Part shown: in pieces, positions 41,614 to 49,857 of the stretch | Position numbering within the stretch: position 1 is the stretch's first letter | How the letters are laid out: the number at the start of each line of letters is the position of its first letter | NCBI GenBank assembly: GCA_017510065.1 | Contig: JAFWOB010000160.1 | Span: forward strand, 1-64,000 | Direction of reading: 5' to 3' | Source of the DNA: Parasporobacterium sp. | GTDB lineage: Bacteria; Bacillota; Clostridia; Lachnospirales; Lachnospiraceae | DNA: 64,000 bases | Program-made: the position numbers and the translations under genes | The notes under the pieces: model-generated | The model's database searches: none | Seen by the model: only the letters and a program-made list of their open reading frames with translations | Told to the model about the DNA's origin: nothing

Positions 41614-42810
41614 ATGAAAGATATTTTTGGGAAATGCTTTGAACCGCAGAAACAGGATGAGTTGAGGGCAGCTGGTATTTACCCTTATTTCAGGGCGCTG
41701 GAGAGCAGACAGGATGTGGAAGTAATCATGGAAGGCAAACGCCGGATCATGCTGGGTTCCAACAATTATCTGGGTTTGACCGTACAGCCCGAGATCGTAG
41801 AGGCAGGTATCAAGGCTCTGGAAAAATACGGTACCGGATGTTCCGGTTCACGATTCCTGAACGGAACTCTGAGTATGCATTATGAACTGGAAGATGAATT
41901 CAAAAAATTCCTCCGCAAAGAGGATTGTATTACATTTCCGGCCGGCTTTATGTCCAATCTGGGCATTATTAGCTCTGTTGTAGGGCGGCATGATTATATG
42001 CTCCTGGACAGGGAAGATCATGCTTCAATCTATGATGCAGCCAGACTGAGTTTCGGTAAGATGCTCCGTTACAAACATGCGGATATGGAAGATCTGGAGA
42101 GACAGCTTTCCCAGATCCCGGAAGAGGCAGGATGCCTTATCATCACGGACGGCGTGTTCAGTATGGGCGGCGATATCGCCAAACTGCCTGAGATCTGTGC
42201 TCTTGCGGAAAAATACGGCGCAAGGGTTATGGTTGACGATGCCCATGGACTTGGCGTGATCGGAGAGGGCGGAAGAGGCACCGCAAGTTATTTCGGGCTG
42301 GAAGATAAAGTTGATATCTATATGGGAACTTTTAGTAAATCCCTGGCTTCCCTGGGAGGTTACATGGTTTCTTCCCACAAGGTCGTGGATTATGTGAGAC
42401 ACACCGCAAGAGAATATATGTTTGCCGCAAGTGTTCCGCCGGCACAGACCGCCGTGGCACTGGCAGCACTGAGGTATCTGGAGGCACATCCGGAACTTCC
42501 GGAAAAACTGCAGAGCAATGCCGCACGCTTCCGTAAGGATTTGAAGGAGCGGGATGTACAGATCATCGAGGCATACACCCCGATCGTTCCGATCTATACC
42601 TATGAACCGGAAAATACCCTGATAAAGCAGAAAGGCATGTATGACCAGGGAGTTTATGTCAATTCCGTACTGCCGCCTGCATGCGCGCCGGGAGAGTGCC
42701 TGTTAAGGACCACTCTGATGGCGTCCCATACGGATGCCCTGATCGATGAAGCGGCAGATATTATTGCAAGAGTCATGAAAATGGACAATGCCGAGATCAT
42801 GGCACAGTAA
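41614..42810 (+). CDS. alpha-oxoamine synthase resembling bacterial serine palmitoyltransferase
   Basis: A 398-residue PLP enzyme that should join an amino acid and an acyl thioester with loss of CO2. The PLP lysine is K242 (GTFSKSLASLGGY); VDDAHGLGV and DHASIYD supply cofactor contacts. AGIYPYFRALES, VIMEGKRRIMLGSNNYLGL and GTGCSGSRFLNGTLSMHYEL match the serine palmitoyltransferase branch (YPYFR...E and GSRFLNGT) better than BioF or Kbl as I recall them. The start is the ATG at 41614 with AAAGGGA. The adjacent ketoreductase-like gene supports a sphingoid-base-type product, but amino acid and acyl donor are unproven; no biotin gene is near. Confidence 0.82.
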   Translation: MKDIFGKCFEPQKQDELRAAGIYPYFRALESRQDVEVIMEGKRRIMLGSNNYLGLTVQPEIVEAGIKALEKYGTGCSGSRFLNGTLSMHYELEDEFKKFLRKEDCITFPAGFMSNLGIISSVVGRHDYMLLDREDHASIYDAARLSFGKMLRYKHADMEDLERQLSQIPEEAGCLIITDGVFSMGGDIAKLPEICALAEKYGARVMVDDAHGLGVIGEGGRGTASYFGLEDKVDIYMGTFSKSLASLGGYMVSSHKVVDYVRHTAREYMFAASVPPAQTAVALAALRYLEAHPELPEKLQSNAARFRKDLKERDVQIIEAYTPIVPIYTYEPENTLIKQKGMYDQGVYVNSVLPPACAPGECLLRTTLMASHTDALIDEAADIIARVMKMDNAEIMAQ

Positions 42811-42835
42811 CCGGTTCGGGGGGATTTGAGTCACC

Positions 42836-43627
42836 ATGGGAACAGTAGCGATCGTAACAGGCGGTTCATCGGGGATTGGCAGGGAAACAGCCAGATGCCT
42901 TATGGAACAGGGCATCACGGTCTATGAGTTCAGCCGTCGGGATACCGAGGTTCCGGGAATCACACACTTCAGTGTGGATGTGACGGATGAGCCTTCTGTG
43001 CAGGCAGCGGTGCAGGCTGTTTTTGAGCAGGAAAAGCATATCGATATTCTGGTGAACTGTGCCGGATTTGGGATTTCAGGTGCCGTGGAATATACGGAAC
43101 TTCAGGATGCTAAAAGACAGCTGGATGTGAATTTCTTCGGAACAGTGAACTGCACGAAAGCGGTTCTTCCCATTATGCACAGGCGGAGACGGGGAAAGAT
43201 CGTCTGCGTCAGTTCCGTGGCAGGCGCCATCCCGATCCCGTTCCAGACTTTTTATTCGGTATCCAAATCTGCCATTAATGCCTATGCAACAGCTCTGGCA
43301 AATGAAGTTCGTCCCTATGGGATACAGGTCTGCGCTGTCCAGCCGGGCGATATCGCCAGCGGCTTTACAGATGCACGGGCAAAATCCGCTGCAGGTGACC
43401 GGGAATACGGCGGGCGGATCAGCCGATCCGTAAAAGTGATGGAGAAGGATGAACGAAGCGGCATGAGTCCGGCGCAGGCAGGAACGTATATTGCGGGCCT
43501 TGCTTTGAAGAAGAACGTCAAACCGCTTTATGCGATCGGTACGGTGTATAAACTGTTCTGCGTTATCATGAGACTGCTCCCCTGCAGGTTCAGCAACTGG
43601 CTGCTTTACATGATCTACGCAAAATAA
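42836..43627 (+). CDS. short-chain dehydrogenase/reductase, candidate 3-ketosphinganine-type reductase
   Basis: A 263-residue classical SDR. TGGSSGIG is the NAD(P) loop, NCAGFGISG the structural motif, and SSVAG...YSVSK the catalytic Ser-Tyr-Lys. PGDIASGF follows. The C-terminus (LFCVIMRLLPCRFSNWLLYM) is hydrophobic and amphipathic, as in lipid-acting SDRs of the KDSR/DHRS7B type. It begins 25 bp after the oxoamine synthase, so it is the obvious candidate to reduce that enzyme's ketone product with NADPH at the membrane. Substrate assignment is inference. Confidence 0.85.
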   Translation: MGTVAIVTGGSSGIGRETARCLMEQGITVYEFSRRDTEVPGITHFSVDVTDEPSVQAAVQAVFEQEKHIDILVNCAGFGISGAVEYTELQDAKRQLDVNFFGTVNCTKAVLPIMHRRRRGKIVCVSSVAGAIPIPFQTFYSVSKSAINAYATALANEVRPYGIQVCAVQPGDIASGFTDARAKSAAGDREYGGRISRSVKVMEKDERSGMSPAQAGTYIAGLALKKNVKPLYAIGTVYKLFCVIMRLLPCRFSNWLLYMIYAK

Positions 43628-43654
43628 ATACAATAAATAGCTAAATCAGGTCGT

Positions 43655-44050
43655 ATGGTAAACCAACGCAAAGTACTGGCCATGTCCAGAAAGCTTGTAT
43701 TTGAAGACGGTGAGGGCAGGGAAGTGCTGAAATTGAAAAAACAATGTGAGGATATGCCGCTGTGGAAAAGCCTGGGACTCGGCGCACTGTGCGGAGGACT
43801 GCTTTTTATGCTGCTGCTTCTTCTTGCCGTGCTGCTGTTCCGGGATTGGTTTGACAACATGACGCAGCAGCTCGGAACGGTCGCTGTAACAGGTATCTTT
43901 GCAGCGTCTCTTGTGGTGTTTGCGTTCCTATACAGCCTGCTGTCCCAACGGCTTTTTCAATATTTATATCATAAGAAAAGAAGTATCCTGTGCGGTTACA
44001 CTGCCGTTGTAAACCGCCTGGACAAGATTAGAAGGGAACAGGATTCCTGA
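43655..44050 (+). CDS. small two-helix membrane protein, unknown family
   Basis: A 131-residue protein: a basic/acidic cytoplasmic N-terminus (RKLVFEDGEGREVLKLKKQC), two helices at about residues 41-63 and 74-95, and a basic tail (YHKKRSILCGYTAVVNRLDK). I recognise no domain. An ATG at 43682 would remove nine residues. It lies between the SDR and the larger membrane protein, 10 bp before the latter; its position in the operon suggests an envelope role, nothing more. Confidence 0.7.
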   Translation: MVNQRKVLAMSRKLVFEDGEGREVLKLKKQCEDMPLWKSLGLGALCGGLLFMLLLLLAVLLFRDWFDNMTQQLGTVAVTGIFAASLVVFAFLYSLLSQRLFQYLYHKKRSILCGYTAVVNRLDKIRREQDS

Positions 44051-44060
44051 CCGGAAGATC

Positions 44061-45032
44061 ATGAGATTCCTTTATGAAATAAAGAACAGAATAGATGACT
44101 ATTACCAGAAGCATCCGACTCTGTCAGGACTGATCATTAAGTTTGTCCTGTCCATTGTGGTGCTTTTTCTGCTGCGGGCCAATATCGGCTTTAATCCGAT
44201 CCTGTCCAATGTGTTCTTTGTCATCCTGTTTGCGGCGGTTTGTTCTTTTGTGCCGATCAAGCTCATGACGATGGCCCTGGTTGCCTATGCCATTGTGCAG
44301 ATCTTCTCCCTGTCCACCGGACTGGGGGTACTGGCCTGCATTCTGTTTGTGATCATGTACCTGATCTATTTCCGGTTTGATGAAAGGACCGGCTATGCTA
44401 TCGTGCTGGTGCCGCTGTTCTGCATCATAAGGCTTCCCTTCCTGGTGCCGGCGGTGCTGGCTGTGACTGCAGGGGTGGGATCCGTGATCAGTTCTTTGCT
44501 GGGCCTTCTGTTTTACTATTTTATTCATTATATGCAGATGAACACGGCCGTATTTATGGGAGCCGCAGACAACACAGAACTCACAAAGATCTCCATGGCG
44601 TTGTCGGGACTGTTTTCCTATCGGGAAATGTGGTATACCATGGCCTGCGTTCTGATTGCTTTTTTTGCTGTCTATTATCTGAAGAAGATCAACATCAACA
44701 AATCCAGTTATATGGCTGTTTCGATCGGAACGGGCATTTATCTGATCCTGATCCTGGTCAGCAATCTGCTGTGTGAGTCCATGACCTATAATAAACTGTT
44801 CTGGATCGTGTTCGGGAGCGTCCTGACCTGCATCCTGGCGATCGTGATCTCGGACCTTCTGCTTCCGCTGGATTACAGCCGGACGGAGCTGCTGGAATTT
44901 GAAGATGAGGAATATAAGTATTTTGTGCGCGCCGTTCCGAAGGTTTCCGTTTCCAAGAAATCTGTCAAGATCAAGAGGATCTATGCCAGAAAACGTTCGG
45001 TACCGCGTAAGGAGAAGGAGGAAAAGGGATGA
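44061..45032 (+). CDS. polytopic membrane protein upstream of cdaA, unknown family
   Basis: A 323-residue protein with about eight helices between residues 20 and 280 and a strongly basic cytoplasmic tail (SVSKKSVKIKRIYARKRSVP). The N-terminal cytoplasmic segment is YEIKNRIDDYYQKHPTLSG. No catalytic motif is visible. It overlaps cdaA by 4 bp, which implies coupled translation with the diadenylate cyclase and a possible role as its membrane partner. Family unknown to me. Confidence 0.75.
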   Translation: MRFLYEIKNRIDDYYQKHPTLSGLIIKFVLSIVVLFLLRANIGFNPILSNVFFVILFAAVCSFVPIKLMTMALVAYAIVQIFSLSTGLGVLACILFVIMYLIYFRFDERTGYAIVLVPLFCIIRLPFLVPAVLAVTAGVGSVISSLLGLLFYYFIHYMQMNTAVFMGAADNTELTKISMALSGLFSYREMWYTMACVLIAFFAVYYLKKININKSSYMAVSIGTGIYLILILVSNLLCESMTYNKLFWIVFGSVLTCILAIVISDLLLPLDYSRTELLEFEDEEYKYFVRAVPKVSVSKKSVKIKRIYARKRSVPRKEKEEKG

Positions 45033-45922
45033 CCTTCTGGCAGAATATCGTTTCCTATTTTCATGAATATTTCTCCATTCCTTCGATCAGTGTCATTGAT
45101 ATTATAGAAATGGTGATCATCGCCGTTGCGTTTTACTACGTCATTATCTGGCTGAAGCGGACCAGTGCATGGACTCTGGCCAAGGGCATTATCATGATCC
45201 TGGCGATCCTGCTGCTGGCGTATATCTTCAACTTTTCTACCATCGTGTGGATTCTTTCCAATACTATCAGTGTGGGTATCATCGCGATCCTGATTATCTT
45301 CCAGCCGGAGCTGAGACGCGCGCTGGAACAGCTGGGCGGAAGACTCCTGTTCAAGAAGGTCATGTCCATCAATACCGTCGGGGAGCGTTTCTCCGAAAAA
45401 ACTCTGGAGGAGATCGTAAAGGCAGTCCAGGAAATGAGCCGGAACCGGACCGGTGCACTGATCAGCATTGAGCAGAGCATTTCCCTGGGAGAATATATCC
45501 GTACAGGCATTGAGCTGAATGCCGAGATCTCCAGCCAGCTGCTGGTCAATATCTTTGTGGACAAGACGCCCCTTCATGACGGAGCGGTGATCATCCGTGG
45601 AGATAAGATCGCTGCGGCAACCTGTTATTTCCCGCTCTCTGCCAGCAGAGCCCTGAACAAAAAATACGGCACCCGGCACAGGGCAGCACTTGGGATCAGT
45701 GAGGTCAGCGATGCGTTTACGATCGTTGTATCAGAAGAAACCGGCAATATATCCATCTCGGTTTCCGGCGTCCTGATCGAGAATATTGAGATCGGCGAAC
45801 TCAGGAACCGCCTCACTTCCGTGCAGAATGACCAGCCGGCGATCAGCTGGTTCGATAAATTCAGGAAAGGAGACAAAGCGGATGAAACTGCGAAGGATTC
45901 TCCGGAAATACATCATCAATAA
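45029..45922 (+). CDS. cdaA: diadenylate cyclase CdaA
   Basis: A 297-residue membrane-bound enzyme making c-di-AMP from two ATP. Three N-terminal helices (IEMVIIAVAFYYVIIWL and two more) lead to the DAC domain, with LHDGAVII carrying the DGA motif (D184-A186) and GTRHRAALG carrying the RHR motif (R216-R218); SISLGEYIRTG and VVSEETGNISI are also typical. c-di-AMP controls potassium, osmolyte and wall homeostasis. Its 3' end overlaps cdaR by 41 bp. Confidence 0.96.
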   Translation: MTFWQNIVSYFHEYFSIPSISVIDIIEMVIIAVAFYYVIIWLKRTSAWTLAKGIIMILAILLLAYIFNFSTIVWILSNTISVGIIAILIIFQPELRRALEQLGGRLLFKKVMSINTVGERFSEKTLEEIVKAVQEMSRNRTGALISIEQSISLGEYIRTGIELNAEISSQLLVNIFVDKTPLHDGAVIIRGDKIAAATCYFPLSASRALNKKYGTRHRAALGISEVSDAFTIVVSEETGNISISVSGVLIENIEIGELRNRLTSVQNDQPAISWFDKFRKGDKADETAKDSPEIHHQ

Positions 45923-46877
45923 TATCGGCTATAAGATCCTGGCAGTCGTTTTTTCTTTCCTGCTGTGGCTTGTGATCCTGAACATAACCGACCCGGAATA
46001 TACCCGTACGATCAGCAATATCCCGGTCCAGGTGGTAAATGAGAACCTGGTATTGGACGGAGATCATGTTTATACGATCTCCTCCGGCGATGTGACAAGT
46101 ATCATCCTGACCGGCAAGAGAAGCATTATCTCTTCCCTGACCGCCAAAGATTTTACCGTGACAGCGGATTTCGAGGAACTGTCCATTACCAATGCCGTTC
46201 CCATCAAAGTGGCTCTTAAGGGAGATAAGATCCGTTACAGCAACCAGATCAGTATGACGACCAGGGACACCTCCATGATCATCAGTCTGGAAGAAATGGA
46301 TTCCAGACAGATCCCTGTGGAACTGGAATATATGGGTAATCCCCTGGATAATATTGTGATCGAAGAAGCTAATGTATCTCCGAAGAAGGTGACGCTGAGT
46401 GCGCCGCAGTCTATCACGGAAAGTGCTGAAAAAGCAGTTGTTACCGTCAACTACGCGGATATTACTGAGGACTGCACCATACCCCTGACGCCTTCCATCC
46501 GGGATAAGGAGGGAGCTTTGGTGAAGGAAACTCCAGATATGTCCCTGGATGTCTCCGGGATCAATGTGGAGTTCAAGGTCTCCGGCCGGAAGAATGTTCC
46601 GTTGTCGGTCACTGTAGTAGGAGAACCCGCAGAAGGCTATCTGGTCACAGGAATCGAACTGTCCCAGGATATGATCGCGGTGAAAGGGCCTCTTTCGGAG
46701 ATCGACACTCTGGAGATGGTGGAGATCCCCTCTGACCTGATCAATGTATGGGGAGTGCAGGAGGATGTGGAAACAGAAGTGGATGTGACGCCGTTCCTTC
46801 CGGAAAATATGGTGGTATACGGAGAGTCTCCGACCGTCACGGTGACGGTCCGGATTGAACCGGAAGCAGCAGAATAA
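45882..46877 (+). CDS. cdaR: YbbR-domain protein CdaR, regulator of CdaA
   Basis: A 331-residue protein starting at the ATG at 45882 after AAAGGAGA, inside the end of cdaA. One N-terminal helix (GYKILAVVFSFLLWLVI) anchors an extracytoplasmic chain of YbbR repeats, each with a 'xVxVxGxxxxI' pattern (VNENLVLDGDHVYTISSGDV; VALKGDKIRYSNQ; ELEYMGNPLDNIVIEEANVS; VVGEPAEGYLVTGIELSQD). CdaR binds and modulates CdaA. In most Firmicutes glmM follows; here galE does. Confidence 0.92.
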   Translation: MKLRRILRKYIINNIGYKILAVVFSFLLWLVILNITDPEYTRTISNIPVQVVNENLVLDGDHVYTISSGDVTSIILTGKRSIISSLTAKDFTVTADFEELSITNAVPIKVALKGDKIRYSNQISMTTRDTSMIISLEEMDSRQIPVELEYMGNPLDNIVIEEANVSPKKVTLSAPQSITESAEKAVVTVNYADITEDCTIPLTPSIRDKEGALVKETPDMSLDVSGINVEFKVSGRKNVPLSVTVVGEPAEGYLVTGIELSQDMIAVKGPLSEIDTLEMVEIPSDLINVWGVQEDVETEVDVTPFLPENMVVYGESPTVTVTVRIEPEAAE

Positions 46878-46949
46878 TATATGCCGTGTAATTGGCCCGG
46901 CGAGTACTGCCGGCTGAAGATAAAGTATTACAGAAAAGGGAGATATGAG

Positions 46950-47969
46950 ATGAAGATTTTGGTAACAGGCGGAACAGGTTATATTGGAAGTCATACAGTT
47001 CTTGAACTCCTGGAAGCAGGATATGAAACCGTTATTGTGGATAATCTCTGCAATTCCTCCGAGGAATCGATCCGGAGAGTAGAAAAGATCACAGGGAAAA
47101 AAGCCGCGTTCTATCAGGCGGACATCCGGGATGAGGAAGCGCTTGACCGGATCTTTTCAGAGGAAAAACCCGATGCTGTGATTCACTTTGCAGGACTCAA
47201 GGCGGTTGGAGAAAGTGTCAGGATCCCGCTGGCTTACTACGATAATAATATAAACGGTACTCTGACCCTTCTGCGTGCCATGGGAAAGGCCGGCTGTAAG
47301 AATATTGTCTTTTCCTCTTCTGCAACGGTATACGGCAAACCGGAAACAGTACCGATCAGAGAAGATTTTCCGCTGAGCGCAACCAATCCATACGGCCGGA
47401 CCAAATTGATGATTGAGAAGATCCTGGGGGATCTGTATGTATCAGATAACTCCTGGAACATCATTCTCCTTCGGTATTTTAATCCCATCGGTGCCCATGA
47501 AAGCGGCCTGATCGGAGAAGATCCTGACGGGATCCCCAACAACCTGCTTCCTTATATTGCCAAAGTAGCGGTAGGAAGACTGGATATCGTACATGTTTTC
47601 GGTAATGATTATGATACCCCGGATGGAACCGGTGTCAGGGATTATATCCATGTTGTGGACCTGGCAAAGGGTCATGTAAAGGCAATTGAAAAGATCTGTG
47701 AAGCTCCGGGACTGGAAGTATACAATCTGGGAACAGGAAACGGATACAGTGTTCTGGATATTATTCATGCTTTCTCAAAAGCCTGCGGGAAGGATCTTCC
47801 TTATGTAATAGAAGCAAGACGTCCCGGCGATATCGATGTATGCTATGCGGATCCTGCAAAAGCTTCCCAGGAACTTCACTGGAAAGCAGAGTATGATCTG
47901 GACAGAATGTGCGAGGACACCTGGAGATGGCAGAGCAACAATCCTGACGGGTACGGTACTGAGAAGTGA
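46950..47969 (+). CDS. galE: UDP-glucose 4-epimerase
   Basis: A 339-residue extended SDR. GGTGYIGSH is the NAD loop, SSSATVYG supplies the catalytic Ser/Thr, and NPYGRTK the Tyr-Lys pair; HFAGLKAVGES and NPIGAHESGLIGEDP are GalE signatures. It interconverts UDP-glucose and UDP-galactose (or the N-acetyl forms) for surface polymers. The start is the ATG at 46950 with AAGGGAG; it overlaps the glycosyl-1-phosphate transferase gene by 4 bp, tying it to polysaccharide synthesis. Confidence 0.93.
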   Translation: MKILVTGGTGYIGSHTVLELLEAGYETVIVDNLCNSSEESIRRVEKITGKKAAFYQADIRDEEALDRIFSEEKPDAVIHFAGLKAVGESVRIPLAYYDNNINGTLTLLRAMGKAGCKNIVFSSSATVYGKPETVPIREDFPLSATNPYGRTKLMIEKILGDLYVSDNSWNIILLRYFNPIGAHESGLIGEDPDGIPNNLLPYIAKVAVGRLDIVHVFGNDYDTPDGTGVRDYIHVVDLAKGHVKAIEKICEAPGLEVYNLGTGNGYSVLDIIHAFSKACGKDLPYVIEARRPGDIDVCYADPAKASQELHWKAEYDLDRMCEDTWRWQSNNPDGYGTEK

Positions 47970-49315
47970 AACGTGACAGATATAAGAGAATGGTCATCTT
48001 TTTTGAGGTGATCATTCTTCTTGCCGTTTTTACAGCATTATACAGTTATCTGTGGAATACATTGTATGAAAGCGTGGTTCTGATCCCGTTTTTCCGCCGT
48101 GGTAATTGGGCCATGGTCGCAATGTATCCTATTTTGCTGCTTGTTTTCGGAAAGATCTTCGGGATCTTTCATGTCGCCGTGGCGCGCCGGGTGGACATGA
48201 TCTTTTCCAATGTGTTCAATACCTTTGTAGCCAATCTGGTCACGTATTTTATCCTCGTAGCCCTGCTGCGGCATTACCCTGATATGACGCCGCTCCTGAT
48301 CCTGTGGGCTGTGGAGATTGTGCTTTCTGTTGTGTGGGTATTCGGCGTTAAAGCACTTAACAATGTGATCTTCCCGCCGCACAGCCTTCTGCTGATCCAT
48401 GGGGACTATTCCCTGAAGGAACTGGTGCTGCATGTTAATGAGAGAAGCGAACGATACGTGATCACAGAAGTGATCAGCGTCAGCGAAGGCATGGAAAAAC
48501 TGACGGAGCGGATCGCGGATCATGATGCGATCCTGATTTCCGATCTTCCTGCCGAGACCAGAAATGATATCCTGAAATACTGTTATGCCATCGACAAGCG
48601 CATCTATATGCTGCCGAAAATTACGGATATCATTGTGTCCAGTTCCGACCAGATCCACCTGTTTGACAATGTGGCATATATTTCCAAAAACTATGGTCTT
48701 GCACAGGATCAGCGGATCTTCAAACGGGCGATGGATATTGTTGTATCCTTTGTACTGATCGTACTTACTTCCTGGCTGATGATCCTCATTGCCGCTGCGA
48801 TCCGGATCGGAGACGGCGGTCCTGCTTTTTACCGGCAGGACCGGCTGACGATCGGCGGCAAAGTGTTTAAGATCATCAAGTTCCGGAGTATGCGGGTCGA
48901 TGCGGAAAAAATGGGTCCGCAGCTTTCTACCGTGCATGATCCCCGGATCACAAAAGTGGGAAGGGTACTGAGGGCTGCCCATCTGGATGAACTGCCTCAG
49001 CTGTTCAATGTGCTGAAGGGCGACATGTCCATGGTCGGTCCGCGTCCTGAACGTCCGGAGATTTTCAATGAGTATATCAATCATGTGCCGGAGTTTCAGT
49101 TCCGACTTAAAGTAAAAGCCGGTCTGACCGGCTATGCCCAGGTATACGGCCGGTACAATTCCACTCCATACAACAAGCTGCGTCTGGACCTGACCTATAT
49201 CCAGAATTACAGTATCTGGCTGGATATCAAATGTATGGTCATGACGGTCAAGATCCTGTTTCAGAAAGAAGCCAGGGAAGGAATCAATGATGATCAGAAA
49301 ACCGCACAAAAATGA
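47966..49315 (+). CDS. polyprenyl glycosylphosphotransferase (WcaJ/WbaP type)
   Basis: A 449-residue membrane protein with four N-terminal helices, a nucleotide-binding-like domain (about residues 135-245) and a C-terminal bacterial sugar transferase domain: GLAQDQRIFKRAMDIVVSFV, PAFYRQDRLTIGGKVFKIIK, FRSMRVDAE, LDELPQLFNVLKGDMSMVGP and RPERPEI. It transfers a sugar 1-phosphate from UDP-sugar to undecaprenyl phosphate, the first step of exopolysaccharide assembly. The start is a GTG overlapping the galE stop. No other polysaccharide gene follows. Confidence 0.93.
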   Translation: MKRDRYKRMVIFFEVIILLAVFTALYSYLWNTLYESVVLIPFFRRGNWAMVAMYPILLLVFGKIFGIFHVAVARRVDMIFSNVFNTFVANLVTYFILVALLRHYPDMTPLLILWAVEIVLSVVWVFGVKALNNVIFPPHSLLLIHGDYSLKELVLHVNERSERYVITEVISVSEGMEKLTERIADHDAILISDLPAETRNDILKYCYAIDKRIYMLPKITDIIVSSSDQIHLFDNVAYISKNYGLAQDQRIFKRAMDIVVSFVLIVLTSWLMILIAAAIRIGDGGPAFYRQDRLTIGGKVFKIIKFRSMRVDAEKMGPQLSTVHDPRITKVGRVLRAAHLDELPQLFNVLKGDMSMVGPRPERPEIFNEYINHVPEFQFRLKVKAGLTGYAQVYGRYNSTPYNKLRLDLTYIQNYSIWLDIKCMVMTVKILFQKEAREGINDDQKTAQK

Positions 49316-49327
49316 TGTGCGGTTTTT
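49298..49327 (+). terminator. rho-independent terminator of the cda-galE operon
   Basis: AAAACCGCACA (49298-49308) pairs perfectly with TGTGCGGTTTT (49316-49326), continuing into the T-run and TATT. It overlaps the end of the glycosylphosphotransferase gene. Confidence 0.9.
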
Positions 49328-49339
49328 ATTAATTTCCGG

Positions 49340-49369
49340 TTGACTGGCAGGCACAGGGTATGATATAGT
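49340..49369 (+). promoter_or_regulatory. promoter of rpmG-secE-nusG
   Basis: TTGACT (49340-49345), an 18-bp spacer and TATAGT (49364-49369). A small AGAGG/CCTCT hairpin (49378-49393) with ATTTTTG follows in the leader. No tRNA gene is present in the 134 bp before rpmG. Confidence 0.7.
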
Positions 49370-49503
49370 AGCCGGGCAGAGGTAAAAGCCTCTATTTTTG
49401 ATGTGTTCCGAATTATCATATATCCCGGACGCGGGACCCCACAAACATAATCCGGTACGCATCCCGTCATCATTAACTACTCTTTATAAAATGGAGAAAA
49501 AAC

Positions 49504-49653
49504 ATGAGAACAAGGATTACTTTGGCATGCACAGAGTGCAAGCAGAGAAATTATAATACAACCAAGGATAAGAAGAATCATCCTGACAGGATGGAAACCA
49601 AGAAGTACTGCAGATTTTGCCAGAGACATACATTACATAAGGAGACAAAATAA
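49504..49653 (+). CDS. rpmG: 50S ribosomal protein L33
   Basis: A 49-residue zinc-type L33: [17 protein letters not shown] at the start, then [15 protein letters not shown], giving the two CxxC pairs that hold zinc. GGAG lies before the ATG. Its stop overlaps the secE start by one base (TAATG), the standard rpmG-secE-nusG arrangement. Confidence 0.96.
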   Translation: MRTRITLACTECKQRNYNTTKDKKNHPDRMETKKYCRFCQRHTLHKETK

Positions 49654-49847
49654 TGGCTGAGAATGTTAAGAGCACCAAAACCAGCTACTGGAAAGGTCTG
49701 AAGTCTGAGTTCAAGAAGATCATCTGGCCTGCAAGACATGACGTTGTTAAGCAGACGGCTCTTATCATTGTGGTTACGATCATTCTTGGAGTCATCATCA
49801 AGTTCCTGGATACCGGTATTCAGGCGCTTCTTGGCCTGATCGCATAA
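49653..49847 (+). CDS. secE: preprotein translocase subunit SecE
   Basis: A 64-residue single-helix SecE. The amphipathic cytoplasmic helix with SEFKKIIWPARHDVVKQT carries the family's W-P motif, followed by the membrane helix ALIIVVTIILGVIIKFL. It stabilises SecY in the export channel. Coupled to rpmG and 10 bp before nusG. Confidence 0.95.
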   Translation: MAENVKSTKTSYWKGLKSEFKKIIWPARHDVVKQTALIIVVTIILGVIIKFLDTGIQALLGLIA

Positions 49848-49857
49848 AGGAGTTTGT

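Noticed and set aside
41614-42810. Biotin synthesis enzyme BioF or glycine C-acetyltransferase Kbl
   Set aside because: Same superfamily, but the N-terminal YPYFR segment and GSRFLNGT fit the serine-palmitoyltransferase branch better and no bio or tdh gene is adjacent. Not fully excluded.
45861-46994. A 377-codon minus-strand frame opposite cdaR
   Set aside because: Antisense shadow of cdaR, which has a clear membrane anchor, YbbR repeats and operon overlap.
49370-49503. tRNA-Trp gene before rpmG-secE
   Set aside because: Often present at this place in other bacteria, but no cloverleaf or CCA-end could be built here.
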